Origin: Actinomycetota bacterium
Lineage (GTDB): Bacteria > Actinomycetota > Humimicrobiia > Hakubellales > JAMDDV01
NCBI GenBank assembly: GCA_023488455.1
Contig: JAMDDV010000019.1
Span: 1 to 24,045 of the forward strand
Length of the DNA: 24,045 bases
Direction of reading: 5' to 3'
Made by a program: the position numbers and the translations under genes. The notes under the pieces were generated by a model that was given only the letters and a program-made list of their open reading frames with translations, was not told the DNA's origin and made no database searches. Within the stretch, counting starts at the first letter, position 1. Each line of letters opens with the position of its first letter. This document shows, piece by piece, positions 7,796 to 14,837 of this stretch.

Positions 7796-8803
7796 CTATT
7801 TTTTAGAAACAACCGCTGTAGATCCTCTGATAATTAGATTAGTTTTAACAGCGGTTTCAATTCCTTTCTTGCGTTTACTATTCATAGCGCGAGATAGTAT
7901 TTCCATAATTAAATTAGCAATTTGTTTTACTGGAATAGCTATTGTAGTAAGTGAAGGCTTTATTAATGAAGCTATCCGTATATCATCATGACCTATAATC
8001 GATATATCTTCGGGTACATTCAAACCTTTATCTCTGATTGCCTTCAAAGCACCAATAGCCATTAGATCGTTTGTTGTGATCATAGCAGTTGGAATATTTT
8101 TCAATCGAAGCACCTTATTCATGGCTCTAAGACCACCATCTATCTTGAAATCACCTTCTTCTACTATGGGTTCAATAAAAGGAAGGAGTTTTTTTATCTC
8201 CTGTACGAAAATATCGTGTCGCATTTTTGAGCCTAAGATGTCCAAGCTACCTCTAATGAATCCTATTTTGCTATGACCTTTATTTATAAGGTAATCTATT
8301 GCTTGGCAAATCCCAGCAGAATAATCCAAGGTGATATTACTTACAAAATCGGAGCAATAGTTCCACTGATCGAATAGTACCGTTGGTATTCTCTTTTTCG
8401 ACAACAACTCGGCTACGCTAAGGTCAACTTCTCCTGTTACAATGATCACTCCATCAGTCTTTAAATTTATTAATCTATGAACGCTATCTCTCATTTTTTT
8501 TAAGTTGTAATCAGTATCAATTAAGAAAAGATCTAAATTTTCTTTAGCTGCAGCTTTCTCAATGTATCTGACAAGTTGAGAGAAAAAGGGGTTATCTATG
8601 TCTGATACGATACAGCCTATTATATTCGTTTTACCAGTTGCAAGACTTCTTGCTATTCGGCTAGGGTTATATCCTAACTCCTCAATCGTCTTCATAACTC
8701 TACGCTTAGTCTCATTTCTAACATACCTTGTATCGTTTATAACGTGTGACACAGTTGCTTTCGAAACGCGTGCTTTCTTTGCTACATCATCTATTGTCGG
8801 CAT
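7796..8803 (-). CDS. LacI family transcriptional regulator
   Basis: The 335-residue protein has the LacI/GalR helix-turn-helix at residues 3-23 (TIDDVAKKARVSKATVSHVIN). The hinge-helix motif ARSLATGKT (about 51-59) follows, then a periplasmic-binding-protein-like effector domain beginning TNIIGCIVSDIDNPFF and containing the typical IIGHDD segment. The ATG at 8803 has AAGGA six bases upstream. It is the first gene of the unit leading into the transporter genes. Directly upstream is a perfect palindrome with a central CG, the form LacI-family operators take, placed over the probable transcription start. Autorepression with release by the imported sugar or its metabolite is the simplest reading. 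The effector is unknown. Confidence 0.95.
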   Translation of the reverse strand: MPTIDDVAKKARVSKATVSHVINDTRYVRNETKRRVMKTIEELGYNPSRIARSLATGKTNIIGCIVSDIDNPFFSQLVRYIEKAAAKENLDLFLIDTDYNLKKMRDSVHRLINLKTDGVIIVTGEVDLSVAELLSKKRIPTVLFDQWNYCSDFVSNITLDYSAGICQAIDYLINKGHSKIGFIRGSLDILGSKMRHDIFVQEIKKLLPFIEPIVEEGDFKIDGGLRAMNKVLRLKNIPTAMITTNDLMAIGALKAIRDKGLNVPEDISIIGHDDIRIASLIKPSLTTIAIPVKQIANLIMEILSRAMNSKRKKGIETAVKTNLIIRGSTAVVSKK

Positions 8804-8816
8804 TGCACATCCTTAG

Positions 8817-8840
8817 TTAAGCGGTTACGTAACCGCTTAA
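8817..8840 (-). promoter_or_regulatory. Perfect 24-bp palindromic operator of the LacI-type regulator
   Basis: The half-site TTAAGCGGTTAC is followed at once by its exact reverse complement, giving a 24-bp palindrome with no spacer and a central CG step. LacI-family operators are typically palindromes with a central CG that the hinge helices intercalate. The site begins one base downstream of the -10 hexamer of the regulator's promoter and ends 13 bases before its start codon, so bound repressor would cover the transcription start. Confidence 0.85.
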
Positions 8841-8868
8841 ATTATAAATAATTTTTTATAAAAGTCAA
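8841..8868 (-). promoter_or_regulatory. Promoter of the lacI-type regulator/transporter operon
   Basis: On the minus strand, TTGACT (8868-8863) and a consensus TATAAT (8846-8841) are separated by 16 bases. This is a near-perfect housekeeping sigma factor promoter. The start of transcription would fall inside the palindromic operator next to it, supporting repression by the encoded regulator. Confidence 0.8.
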
Positions 8869-8892
8869 TACCTGTTTTGTCAGCCATTTTGA

Positions 8893-8921
8893 TGACCAGT
8901 AAATATTCATTGGGTTATAAT
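8893..8921 (+). promoter_or_regulatory. Probable promoter of the EF-G-like gene
   Basis: A consensus -10 TATAAT lies at 8916-8921, about 30 bases before the start codon at 8951. The -35 region at the proper 17-base distance (TGACCA, 8893-8898) is poor, so the -10 carries most of the evidence. This promoter diverges from the regulator's promoter about 25 bases away, leaving the palindromic operator upstream of it. Confidence 0.5.
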
Positions 8922-8950
8922 ACATTTTTAAAAAACAGTAGGAGATGTGA

Positions 8951-11035
8951 ATGGATAAATATAAACCGAGCTATATTCATGTACTATCGATTGTGGGACA
9001 TGGCAGCTCAGGTAAAACATCGCTCGCTGAATCGATGCTCTATTACTGTGGGGGAACGGACAGGCTTGGCAGGGTCGAGGAAGGAAATACCGTATCAGAC
9101 TATGACCCCGAGGAAATAAAGAGAAAAATATCGATAAACACATCAATCATACCACTGCAGATCGATGAAAACCTTGTATATATGCTCGACACCCCGGGAT
9201 TCTCGGATTTTATCGGTGAAGTATACAGCTCGATCAGAGTTTCAGACGGAGTACTATTGACCGTCTGCTGTGCATCAGGGGTGGAGGTCGGCACTGAAAA
9301 GGCGTGGAACATCTGCCAGGAGAATAAAATCCCGGTTATCATCGTCATAAACAAGGTCGATCGTGAGAGCTCTGACTTTTACGCAGTGCTGAGCCAGATG
9401 GAAAAGGAGTTTGGTGATTCAATAGCAGCGATCACCCTGCCTATTGGGAGAGAATCTTCTTTTAAGGGATATGTGGACCTTCTTACGGGGAAGGCATATG
9501 TTTATGATGGTGTAGGTAAACCTAAGATAAACACTGTGGAAATCCCTGCTGATCTAAAAGATAGATATGATGAACATAGAAATATCTTGATTGAGAGGAT
9601 CATCGAAACTGACGATGAATTGCTATCGAAATACCTTGATGGAGAGGATATCGCTCTAGATGAACTGGCTGGTGCTCTGAAAAGCGCCGTCCTATCACGA
9701 AAACTGATTCCTGTTCTATGTGCATCAGCTGCCAAGAGCATTGCTGTTGATAACATAATTCAATATTTGATAAGCGGTCTACCATCTCCTGCTGATGCTG
9801 GCGAGATTAGAGGAATTGATCCAAAAACTAACAAGGAGGTTGCCCGTAAGCCCGATGAAAATGAACCGTTTTCGGCCTTCGTCTTCAAAACCATGGCCGA
9901 CCCCTACATTGGCAAATTAACCATTTTCAGGATCTACTCAGGACACATAAAGTCGGATACATCTATCTACAACAGCACCAAGGATAAAACCGAACGAATT
10001 GGTCAGTTGATGAGCATAAAGGGTAAAACCCAGATTCCTATCACAAGAGCGATCCCGGGCATGATAGCAGCAGTAGCCAAGCTCACCGAAACCGAGACGT
10101 CCGACACTATCTGCGACAAGGACAACAGGATCGGCTATCCAAAGATTCAATTTCCTGAACCGGTGATGTCCATGGCGGTGGAACCAAAAGCAAAGGGCGA
10201 TGAGGAAAAAATTTCGAGCGGCCTGGCCAGGTTGATGGAAGAGGATCCGACCTTTAGGGTTCATCAGGATATTGATATAAAGCAGCTGATAGTTAGCGGC
10301 ATGGGAGAGCAACACATATCAGTGATCATGGAAAGGCTTAAGAGGAAGTTTGGTATCGATGTCGTCCTGACGGTTCCAAAAATAGCATATAAGGAAACGA
10401 TCAAGAAAAATGCAAAACAGGAATATAAACATAAAAAGCAGTCCGGCGGCCGCGGTCAATACGGTCATGTCTTCCTCGAGCTAAAACCAAGAGAAAGAGG
10501 AGCGGGAATAGAATTCATAAATACCGTATTTGGTGGAGCAATACCAAAGAATTACATACCTTCAGTTGAGAAAGGCGTAATGGAAGCACTTGAAGAAGGT
10601 GTGCTTGCTGACTATCCGGTGGTTGATGTAAGCGTAAACCTCTATGATGGTTCGTTCCACACCGTGGATTCATCAGACATGGCTTTTAAGATTGCCGGCT
10701 TGATGGCATTCAAAAAAGGCTTCATGGAAGCAGACCCAGTATTGCTTGAACCAATTATGAACCTGAGCGTTATCGCACCTGAGCAGTATGTCGGTGACTT
10801 GATGGGCGATATCAACAGCAAACGTGGTAGAATCCTCGGAGTTGAATCATATAGGGATAACCTCCAGGAGATCAAAGCTCAGGTTCCACTTGCAGAGCTT
10901 TCCAAGTATCACATCGATCTGAAGTCTATAGCACACGGAAGGGGCAGCTTCAAGATGGAGTTATCCCATTACGAAGAAGTTCCTCCATTTATCGCAGAAA
11001 AGATAATTGCAGAATCGAAAAAATCAGAAGAATAA
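8951..11035 (+). CDS. Elongation factor G-like translational GTPase
   Basis: The 694-residue protein has the full EF-G domain order: GTPase domain (about 1-270) with P-loop GHGSSGKTS (16-24), DTPGF (80-84) and NKVD (134-137), then domains II-V. Domain IV has the RGQYGHVFLE strand, GGAIPKNYIPSVEKG and the FHTVDSS segment. It differs from housekeeping EF-G: the P-loop reads GHGSSGKT where EF-G usually has AHIDAGKT, and the G3 histidine of DTPGH is Phe84. That histidine helps position the hydrolytic water in EF-Tu and EF-G. These traits mark the EF-G-like paralog family found alongside true EF-G in several phyla. Exact function is unsettled. The start ATG has TAGGAG six bases upstream. A phosphofructokinase gene follows after 20 bases in the same orientation. 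Confidence 0.92.
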   Translation: MDKYKPSYIHVLSIVGHGSSGKTSLAESMLYYCGGTDRLGRVEEGNTVSDYDPEEIKRKISINTSIIPLQIDENLVYMLDTPGFSDFIGEVYSSIRVSDGVLLTVCCASGVEVGTEKAWNICQENKIPVIIVINKVDRESSDFYAVLSQMEKEFGDSIAAITLPIGRESSFKGYVDLLTGKAYVYDGVGKPKINTVEIPADLKDRYDEHRNILIERIIETDDELLSKYLDGEDIALDELAGALKSAVLSRKLIPVLCASAAKSIAVDNIIQYLISGLPSPADAGEIRGIDPKTNKEVARKPDENEPFSAFVFKTMADPYIGKLTIFRIYSGHIKSDTSIYNSTKDKTERIGQLMSIKGKTQIPITRAIPGMIAAVAKLTETETSDTICDKDNRIGYPKIQFPEPVMSMAVEPKAKGDEEKISSGLARLMEEDPTFRVHQDIDIKQLIVSGMGEQHISVIMERLKRKFGIDVVLTVPKIAYKETIKKNAKQEYKHKKQSGGRGQYGHVFLELKPRERGAGIEFINTVFGGAIPKNYIPSVEKGVMEALEEGVLADYPVVDVSVNLYDGSFHTVDSSDMAFKIAGLMAFKKGFMEADPVLLEPIMNLSVIAPEQYVGDLMGDINSKRGRILGVESYRDNLQEIKAQVPLAELSKYHIDLKSIAHGRGSFKMELSHYEEVPPFIAEKIIAESKKSEE

Positions 11036-11055
11036 ATAGTCAGAAAGAAGGGAAG

Positions 11056-12087
11056 ATGATTAAAAAAATTGGTTTGATCACAGGAGGCGGCGATTCACCT
11101 GGAATCAATGCTGCAATCAGGGCAATCGTAATAAAAGGGATCCAAGAGGGTTATGAAATACTTGGCATCAGGTGTGGCTGGCGTGGCCTGATAGAGGATG
11201 ACGTTGTGAAGTTAGAGTTAAAAGACGTCGAGGGAATCATCAACACCGGCGGCACTATTATTGGGACATCGAGGACAAACCCCTTCAAAATAGAGGGTGG
11301 TGAAAAGGCACTGTTTCGCACTATTAAAAAGCACGGGATCGATGCCATAATTGCAATTGGAGGAGATGATACGCTTAGGGTCGCCCATAAGCTTAACCCA
11401 TTGGGCATCCCGGCAGTTGGCATACCTCAGACGATCGATAATGACCTATGTGGAACTGACTACTGCATTGGATTTGATTCAGCAGTCTGCATCGTCACCG
11501 ACGCCATCGATAAACTGCAGACCACAGCTGCATCCCACAGAAGGATTATCGTGGTAGAGATAATGGGCCGCGACTCGGGGTGGCTAACATTGATACCAGG
11601 GATAGCCGCGGCAGCAGACATCATTCTGGTTCCCGAAGATATCTATGATTATCAAAGCATCGTCGAGCGGATCCAGGAGAGGATAAAAAGAGGCAAACAG
11701 TTTGCAATAATCGCCGTAGCTGAGGGATCAACACCCAATGAGGTAAAAACCCAGATATCGGAGACCTATGATGTAGATGCGTTCGGCCATATCAGGTTGG
11801 GAGGCATAGCAAACCTCCTTGCTGAAGAGCTTGAAAAAAGAATTAAGCTGGAAATCAGAAGCATGAACCTGGGCCATCTTCAAAGAGGCGGAAATCCATC
11901 GCCGATGGACAGATATTATGCCACGAGGCTTGGTCTTAAGGCAGTAGAGCTCGTAAAGGAAAAGAAGTTCGATATGATGACATCGGTTCAGGGTAACGAG
12001 ATATCTGCAGTACCGCTTGAAGCGGCTATATGTGAGGTTAAAAAGGTAAGTGCTGAGTTAATTGAAATTTCGAAGACATTCGGATAG
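11056..12087 (+). CDS. 6-phosphofructokinase, sequence signature favours PPi rather than ATP
   Basis: The 343-residue protein has the PfkA fold motifs GGGDSPGINAA (10-20), GGDDT (102-106), TIDND (126-130, catalytic Asp128) and MGRDSGWL (170-177). It phosphorylates fructose 6-phosphate at C1 in glycolysis. Two positions decide the phosphoryl donor in this family. The residue after GGD is Gly in ATP enzymes and Asp in PPi enzymes, and here it is Asp105. The residue before TIDND is Gly in bacterial ATP enzymes and Lys in classical PPi enzymes, and here it is Gln125. The first points to pyrophosphate; the second is unusual. Start at 11056 follows AGAAGGGAAG. It is 20 bases downstream of the EF-G-like gene and likely co-transcribed. 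Confidence 0.93.
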   Translation: MIKKIGLITGGGDSPGINAAIRAIVIKGIQEGYEILGIRCGWRGLIEDDVVKLELKDVEGIINTGGTIIGTSRTNPFKIEGGEKALFRTIKKHGIDAIIAIGGDDTLRVAHKLNPLGIPAVGIPQTIDNDLCGTDYCIGFDSAVCIVTDAIDKLQTTAASHRRIIVVEIMGRDSGWLTLIPGIAAAADIILVPEDIYDYQSIVERIQERIKRGKQFAIIAVAEGSTPNEVKTQISETYDVDAFGHIRLGGIANLLAEELEKRIKLEIRSMNLGHLQRGGNPSPMDRYYATRLGLKAVELVKEKKFDMMTSVQGNEISAVPLEAAICEVKKVSAELIEISKTFG

Positions 12088-12088
12088 C

Positions 12089-12110
12089 CATGTATAAACA
12101 TTCATACATG
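12089..12110. terminator. Weak stem-loop between convergent genes
   Basis: CATGTAT (12089-12095) and ATACATG (12104-12110) form a 7-bp stem with an 8-base loop between the ends of the phosphofructokinase and the deacetylase genes. The stem is AT-rich and a clear T run is missing on either side, so this is at best a weak bidirectional terminator. Confidence 0.35.
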
Positions 12111-12115
12111 AACTT

Positions 12116-12820
12116 TTAGGTGCCGTCTGCATAGAAGTAGAACCTGTTAAAACTTATCCTCCTGAACGCTTCAGCGTACGATGCTCCTATCTTTTCACCT
12201 GACTTCTTTGCCTCCATGGTTATGAACTCCCTGACCTCATTCATGATCTTTTCAAGCTGGCTCTCATGCGCCGTCAGCATTTCAAAGCGCTTGTCCCAGA
12301 CGCTGCTGACGTCAAGCCAGAAATTGGCTTCATCGGGATCAAACAGCCATATCTCCTTTACCTCACAAACGTCCAGCCCTTCCTTTAGCTGATTTGGGTA
12401 ATAGAGGGGCAGCTTTGCGGATAACCTTGCATCAAGCGCGGCGAGACCAACCGACCTGTGATCAGAGTGCAGTTGATATCGCTTGAACGGGTCAAACGTT
12501 ATGAGCATATCGGGACAAACTCTTCTTATGTGAAAAGTAATTTTTTCCACTAACTCCTTTGAATGGATCAGTTCACCATCCAGATATTCAAGAAAATGAT
12601 GGGATTTCAACCCCATTATGCTGCTTGCCTTCCTCTGTTCGGACTCACGAATCCTCATCAGCTCAGCAGCTGTCAATGTTCGATCATGAGTGCCCTTATC
12701 ACCATGGGTACAGATCAAGAGATGAAGCTCGTAATGCTTCGATTTCAAAAGCAGAACGGTTCCTCCACATGCAAGTTCAATGTCATCAGGATGCGCAGAA
12801 ATGAAAAGTACTCGACTCAC
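12116..12820 (-). CDS. PIG-L/LmbE family N-acetyl-sugar deacetylase
   Basis: The 234-residue protein has the zinc-site motif AHPDD at 9-13, a GDKGTHD segment and the second motif QLHSDHRSVG, which supplies the further metal-binding and catalytic residues. The family includes zinc-dependent deacetylases of N-acetylglucosaminyl conjugates, such as mycothiol and bacillithiol biosynthesis enzymes, and of other amidated sugars. It starts at GTG 12820, overlapping the stop of the upstream nitrilase-like gene by 4 bases (GTGA), so it is translationally coupled and is the last gene of a three-gene operon. The combination with two carbon-nitrogen hydrolase homologs suggests a pathway that removes amide-bound groups from a sugar-containing substrate, but this is inference. 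Confidence 0.9.
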   Translation of the reverse strand: MSRVLFISAHPDDIELACGGTVLLLKSKHYELHLLICTHGDKGTHDRTLTAAELMRIRESEQRKASSIMGLKSHHFLEYLDGELIHSKELVEKITFHIRRVCPDMLITFDPFKRYQLHSDHRSVGLAALDARLSAKLPLYYPNQLKEGLDVCEVKEIWLFDPDEANFWLDVSSVWDKRFEMLTAHESQLEKIMNEVREFITMEAKKSGEKIGASYAEAFRRISFNRFYFYADGT

Positions 12821-13818
12821 AGCACGCTCCTACCTCCTCCTGCACTCTTGCGTAAATAAATATCGTATGCTTGAAGTAATGAGCTCCCGATAAGCTCATA
12901 GTTCAACTTTGCAAACGGATTTTGTTTTTCTCTCAGCTCTCTCAACTTTGTATAATCAAGGCTGAAAACAACCACCTCTTCCTTATCAGGCGTCTCTGCA
13001 GTTTTTAATATCCCACTCCTGTCATCAGTTAGATCCAGCGGCGCATAGAAGGACGTAAGACCCTGGATATGCAAGCCTGCAAAATTCCCTACCATACAGC
13101 ACTGGACTCCGTATAAACAGTTCTCCTGAACTCGGGCCCACAAGCCACGCAACTGCTCCCACCGGCGATAGACCTCAGGATTTGCAGCGGGCATAACAAG
13201 AAGCTCGACTCCCTCGGAAGCCAGTATTCTGCACGGTTCAAAATAGGTCACGTCCATGCATACTGTAATACCGATTTTGCCGACCCTGGTATCAAATACA
13301 ACATGCTCTGTTCCCGGGCATAATCCCCACTGCGACTCAATTTGAAACAGATGTAGCTTTTTCTGAATTCCAACTATTTCACCATCTGATCCAAAAACAT
13401 AGCACTGATTATAGACTTTGCCATCACCATCAGGCAAAAATATAGAACCTGCTACGACATAAATCCCAAAGCACTTTGCTATCTGGGAATAAGTCGTCAC
13501 GTATATGCTTTTTGCATCTGGTGCTATTGCCCTGAATATATCAGCAACCATCGCGTCATCTCCTGCAAACTGGCTAACCGCACTGCTTATATCATGGCCT
13601 TTGAGGATCTTTTCTATACCAGGGATCAGTCCCAGTAACGGGGTAGCGCTGTACTCAGGAAATATTACGAGTTGGGCACCCTGCTCGACAGCCTTCTCTG
13701 TGAGTTCGAACACCTTTTTCGCATAATGCTTTCCGCTTCTGACAAGTTCCATCTGCATCTGTACAGCGCCAATGGTCACAATATCGTAACTCAAACCTAT
13801 ATCTCTAATCCTGCTCAC
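12817..13818 (-). CDS. Nitrilase superfamily carbon-nitrogen hydrolase with intact catalytic triad
   Basis: The 333-residue protein has the Glu-Lys-Cys triad of the family: Glu55 in VIFPEYS, Lys154 in QKKLHLF and Cys187 in ITVCMDVTYFEP. Such enzymes hydrolyse amides, carbamoyl groups or nitriles through a thioester intermediate. The annotated GTG start at 13818 overlaps the stop of the upstream pseudo-nitrilase gene by 14 bases. A second in-frame GTG 13 codons later would give a start nearer to the usual family N-terminus, because the first beta strand is TIGAVQMQ at about 15-22. The downstream deacetylase overlaps by 4 bases. Substrate is not evident. Confidence 0.88.
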   Translation of the reverse strand: MSRIRDIGLSYDIVTIGAVQMQMELVRSGKHYAKKVFELTEKAVEQGAQLVIFPEYSATPLLGLIPGIEKILKGHDISSAVSQFAGDDAMVADIFRAIAPDAKSIYVTTYSQIAKCFGIYVVAGSIFLPDGDGKVYNQCYVFGSDGEIVGIQKKLHLFQIESQWGLCPGTEHVVFDTRVGKIGITVCMDVTYFEPCRILASEGVELLVMPAANPEVYRRWEQLRGLWARVQENCLYGVQCCMVGNFAGLHIQGLTSFYAPLDLTDDRSGILKTAETPDKEEVVVFSLDYTKLRELREKQNPFAKLNYELIGSSLLQAYDIYLRKSAGGGRSVL

Positions 13819-14722
13819 CGAATTTCTTCAACTTCTCATATGCTCCCCTGAGTTTCGTACGATAGAGATCAAAATTCAGATTGGAATAGATGGGATACGA
13901 TTCGATATTTCTCTGCAATTTTGCGAAATCGAGCTCCTCCCTGATGACCAGACTGCGCCCAACATTGTTGCTGATTCTTTGAAAGCCTGATCTATCATGG
14001 CTGATCTCAACCGGGAAGATGATCGCCGAACTGCCCTGGTAGGTGCTGCCCAGTAATGTTCCCACAAGGTAGCTCTCAATTCCATAAACCTGCTCCGACT
14101 GCACCTGTTTCCAGAGTCCGCACGCCTGTTGAAATACGTTCAACTGGATATTTGTTGAACATGGACTTGCAAATATGTTGACTCCTCGCAGCGAAAGGTC
14201 GCGGCTGACCTCGGGGATGAACCTGTCCTCCCCCATCATTACCCCAATCCTTCCAGCATCACACCCAATCACCCTCAAGTCAAGTCCACGGCTCACTTCC
14301 AGGTAGCTGTCAAAGTCGCTGGTGTGCGTTTTATTTTGATAACCCATGAAATTGCCGTCCCTATCAAAAACTCCAACCGATAGATACCGGCCATCTTTTT
14401 CCTCCAGCAGGTAGCTTCCAGTTACCACATTTGTCGTCAGAGATACCGCTATCTCTGAATAAAAAGAAAATATATCCTCCATCTTCTTCTGCAGGTTCGA
14501 ATTTAAAATTTCAGAAACCTCTGTAGTGCGTGGGTCACTACCTGCTGCCAGAAGTTGAAGTAATAGCCCATGATATTCAGGAAACACGAGCAGGTCAACG
14601 TCTCCATCGATGTTATCCTTTATGAACCTTATCTCTTTTTTTAATTCAGTTCTTAAATCATCTGGCCTGATCAAACCAAGCTGAATTGCGCAAGCTGCAA
14701 TATTCACAGGTCCCTGGATCAT
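13805..14722 (-). CDS. Nitrilase-fold protein lacking the catalytic cysteine
   Basis: The 305-residue protein follows the nitrilase fold: LLVFPEYHG supplies Glu49 and NKTHTSDF supplies Lys131. Where the neighbouring paralog has ITVCMDVTYFEP, this one reads IGVMMGEDRFIP, with Met162 at the cysteine position. No other cysteine is close enough to substitute, so hydrolysis by the usual mechanism is not expected. The C-terminal region still aligns with the downstream paralog (LWxxVQxEQVYGIES, then DRSG and an ELDFAKLR-like segment). This suggests ancient gene duplication and possibly a mixed oligomer, since nitrilases assemble as dimers and higher forms. It is the first gene of the operon; ATG 14722 follows GTGAGGA. 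Confidence 0.85.
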   Translation of the reverse strand: MIQGPVNIAACAIQLGLIRPDDLRTELKKEIRFIKDNIDGDVDLLVFPEYHGLLLQLLAAGSDPRTTEVSEILNSNLQKKMEDIFSFYSEIAVSLTTNVVTGSYLLEEKDGRYLSVGVFDRDGNFMGYQNKTHTSDFDSYLEVSRGLDLRVIGCDAGRIGVMMGEDRFIPEVSRDLSLRGVNIFASPCSTNIQLNVFQQACGLWKQVQSEQVYGIESYLVGTLLGSTYQGSSAIIFPVEISHDRSGFQRISNNVGRSLVIREELDFAKLQRNIESYPIYSNLNFDLYRTKLRGAYEKLKKFGEQD

Positions 14723-14797
14723 CTCGCTATCCTCACAAATTTAATTAGGTGGCAGGTTTGATTTTTTCTGAGCTACTGCTTCAGCCAAATTCACTCC

Positions 14798-14837
14798 TTG
14801 CCAAAAAATTTTTCATATATTAGCATATCCAGATATG
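14798..14837 (+). promoter_or_regulatory. Possible promoter for a leaderless transcript, with a palindrome over the start codon
   Basis: TTGCCA (14798-14803) and TAGCAT (14821-14826) are spaced by exactly 17 bases. A start 7-9 bases beyond the -10 would fall at or just before the ATG at 14835, leaving no leader. This fits the lack of a Shine-Dalgarno sequence before that ATG. CATATC-CA-GATATG (14824-14837) is a palindrome across the start codon and could bind a regulator. The hexamers are only moderate matches. Confidence 0.4.

Noticed and set aside
7681..7812. N-terminal extension of 44 residues on the binding-protein frame
   Set aside because: It overlaps the regulator's end, lacks a ribosome binding site, is rich in basic residues and would place the signal peptide internally. 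The ATG at 7680 has a perfect AGGAGG.
9938..10315. Open frame of 125 codons antisense to the EF-G-like gene
   Set aside because: The opposite strand encodes conserved EF-G domains here; this is a shadow frame with no ribosome binding site or family similarity.
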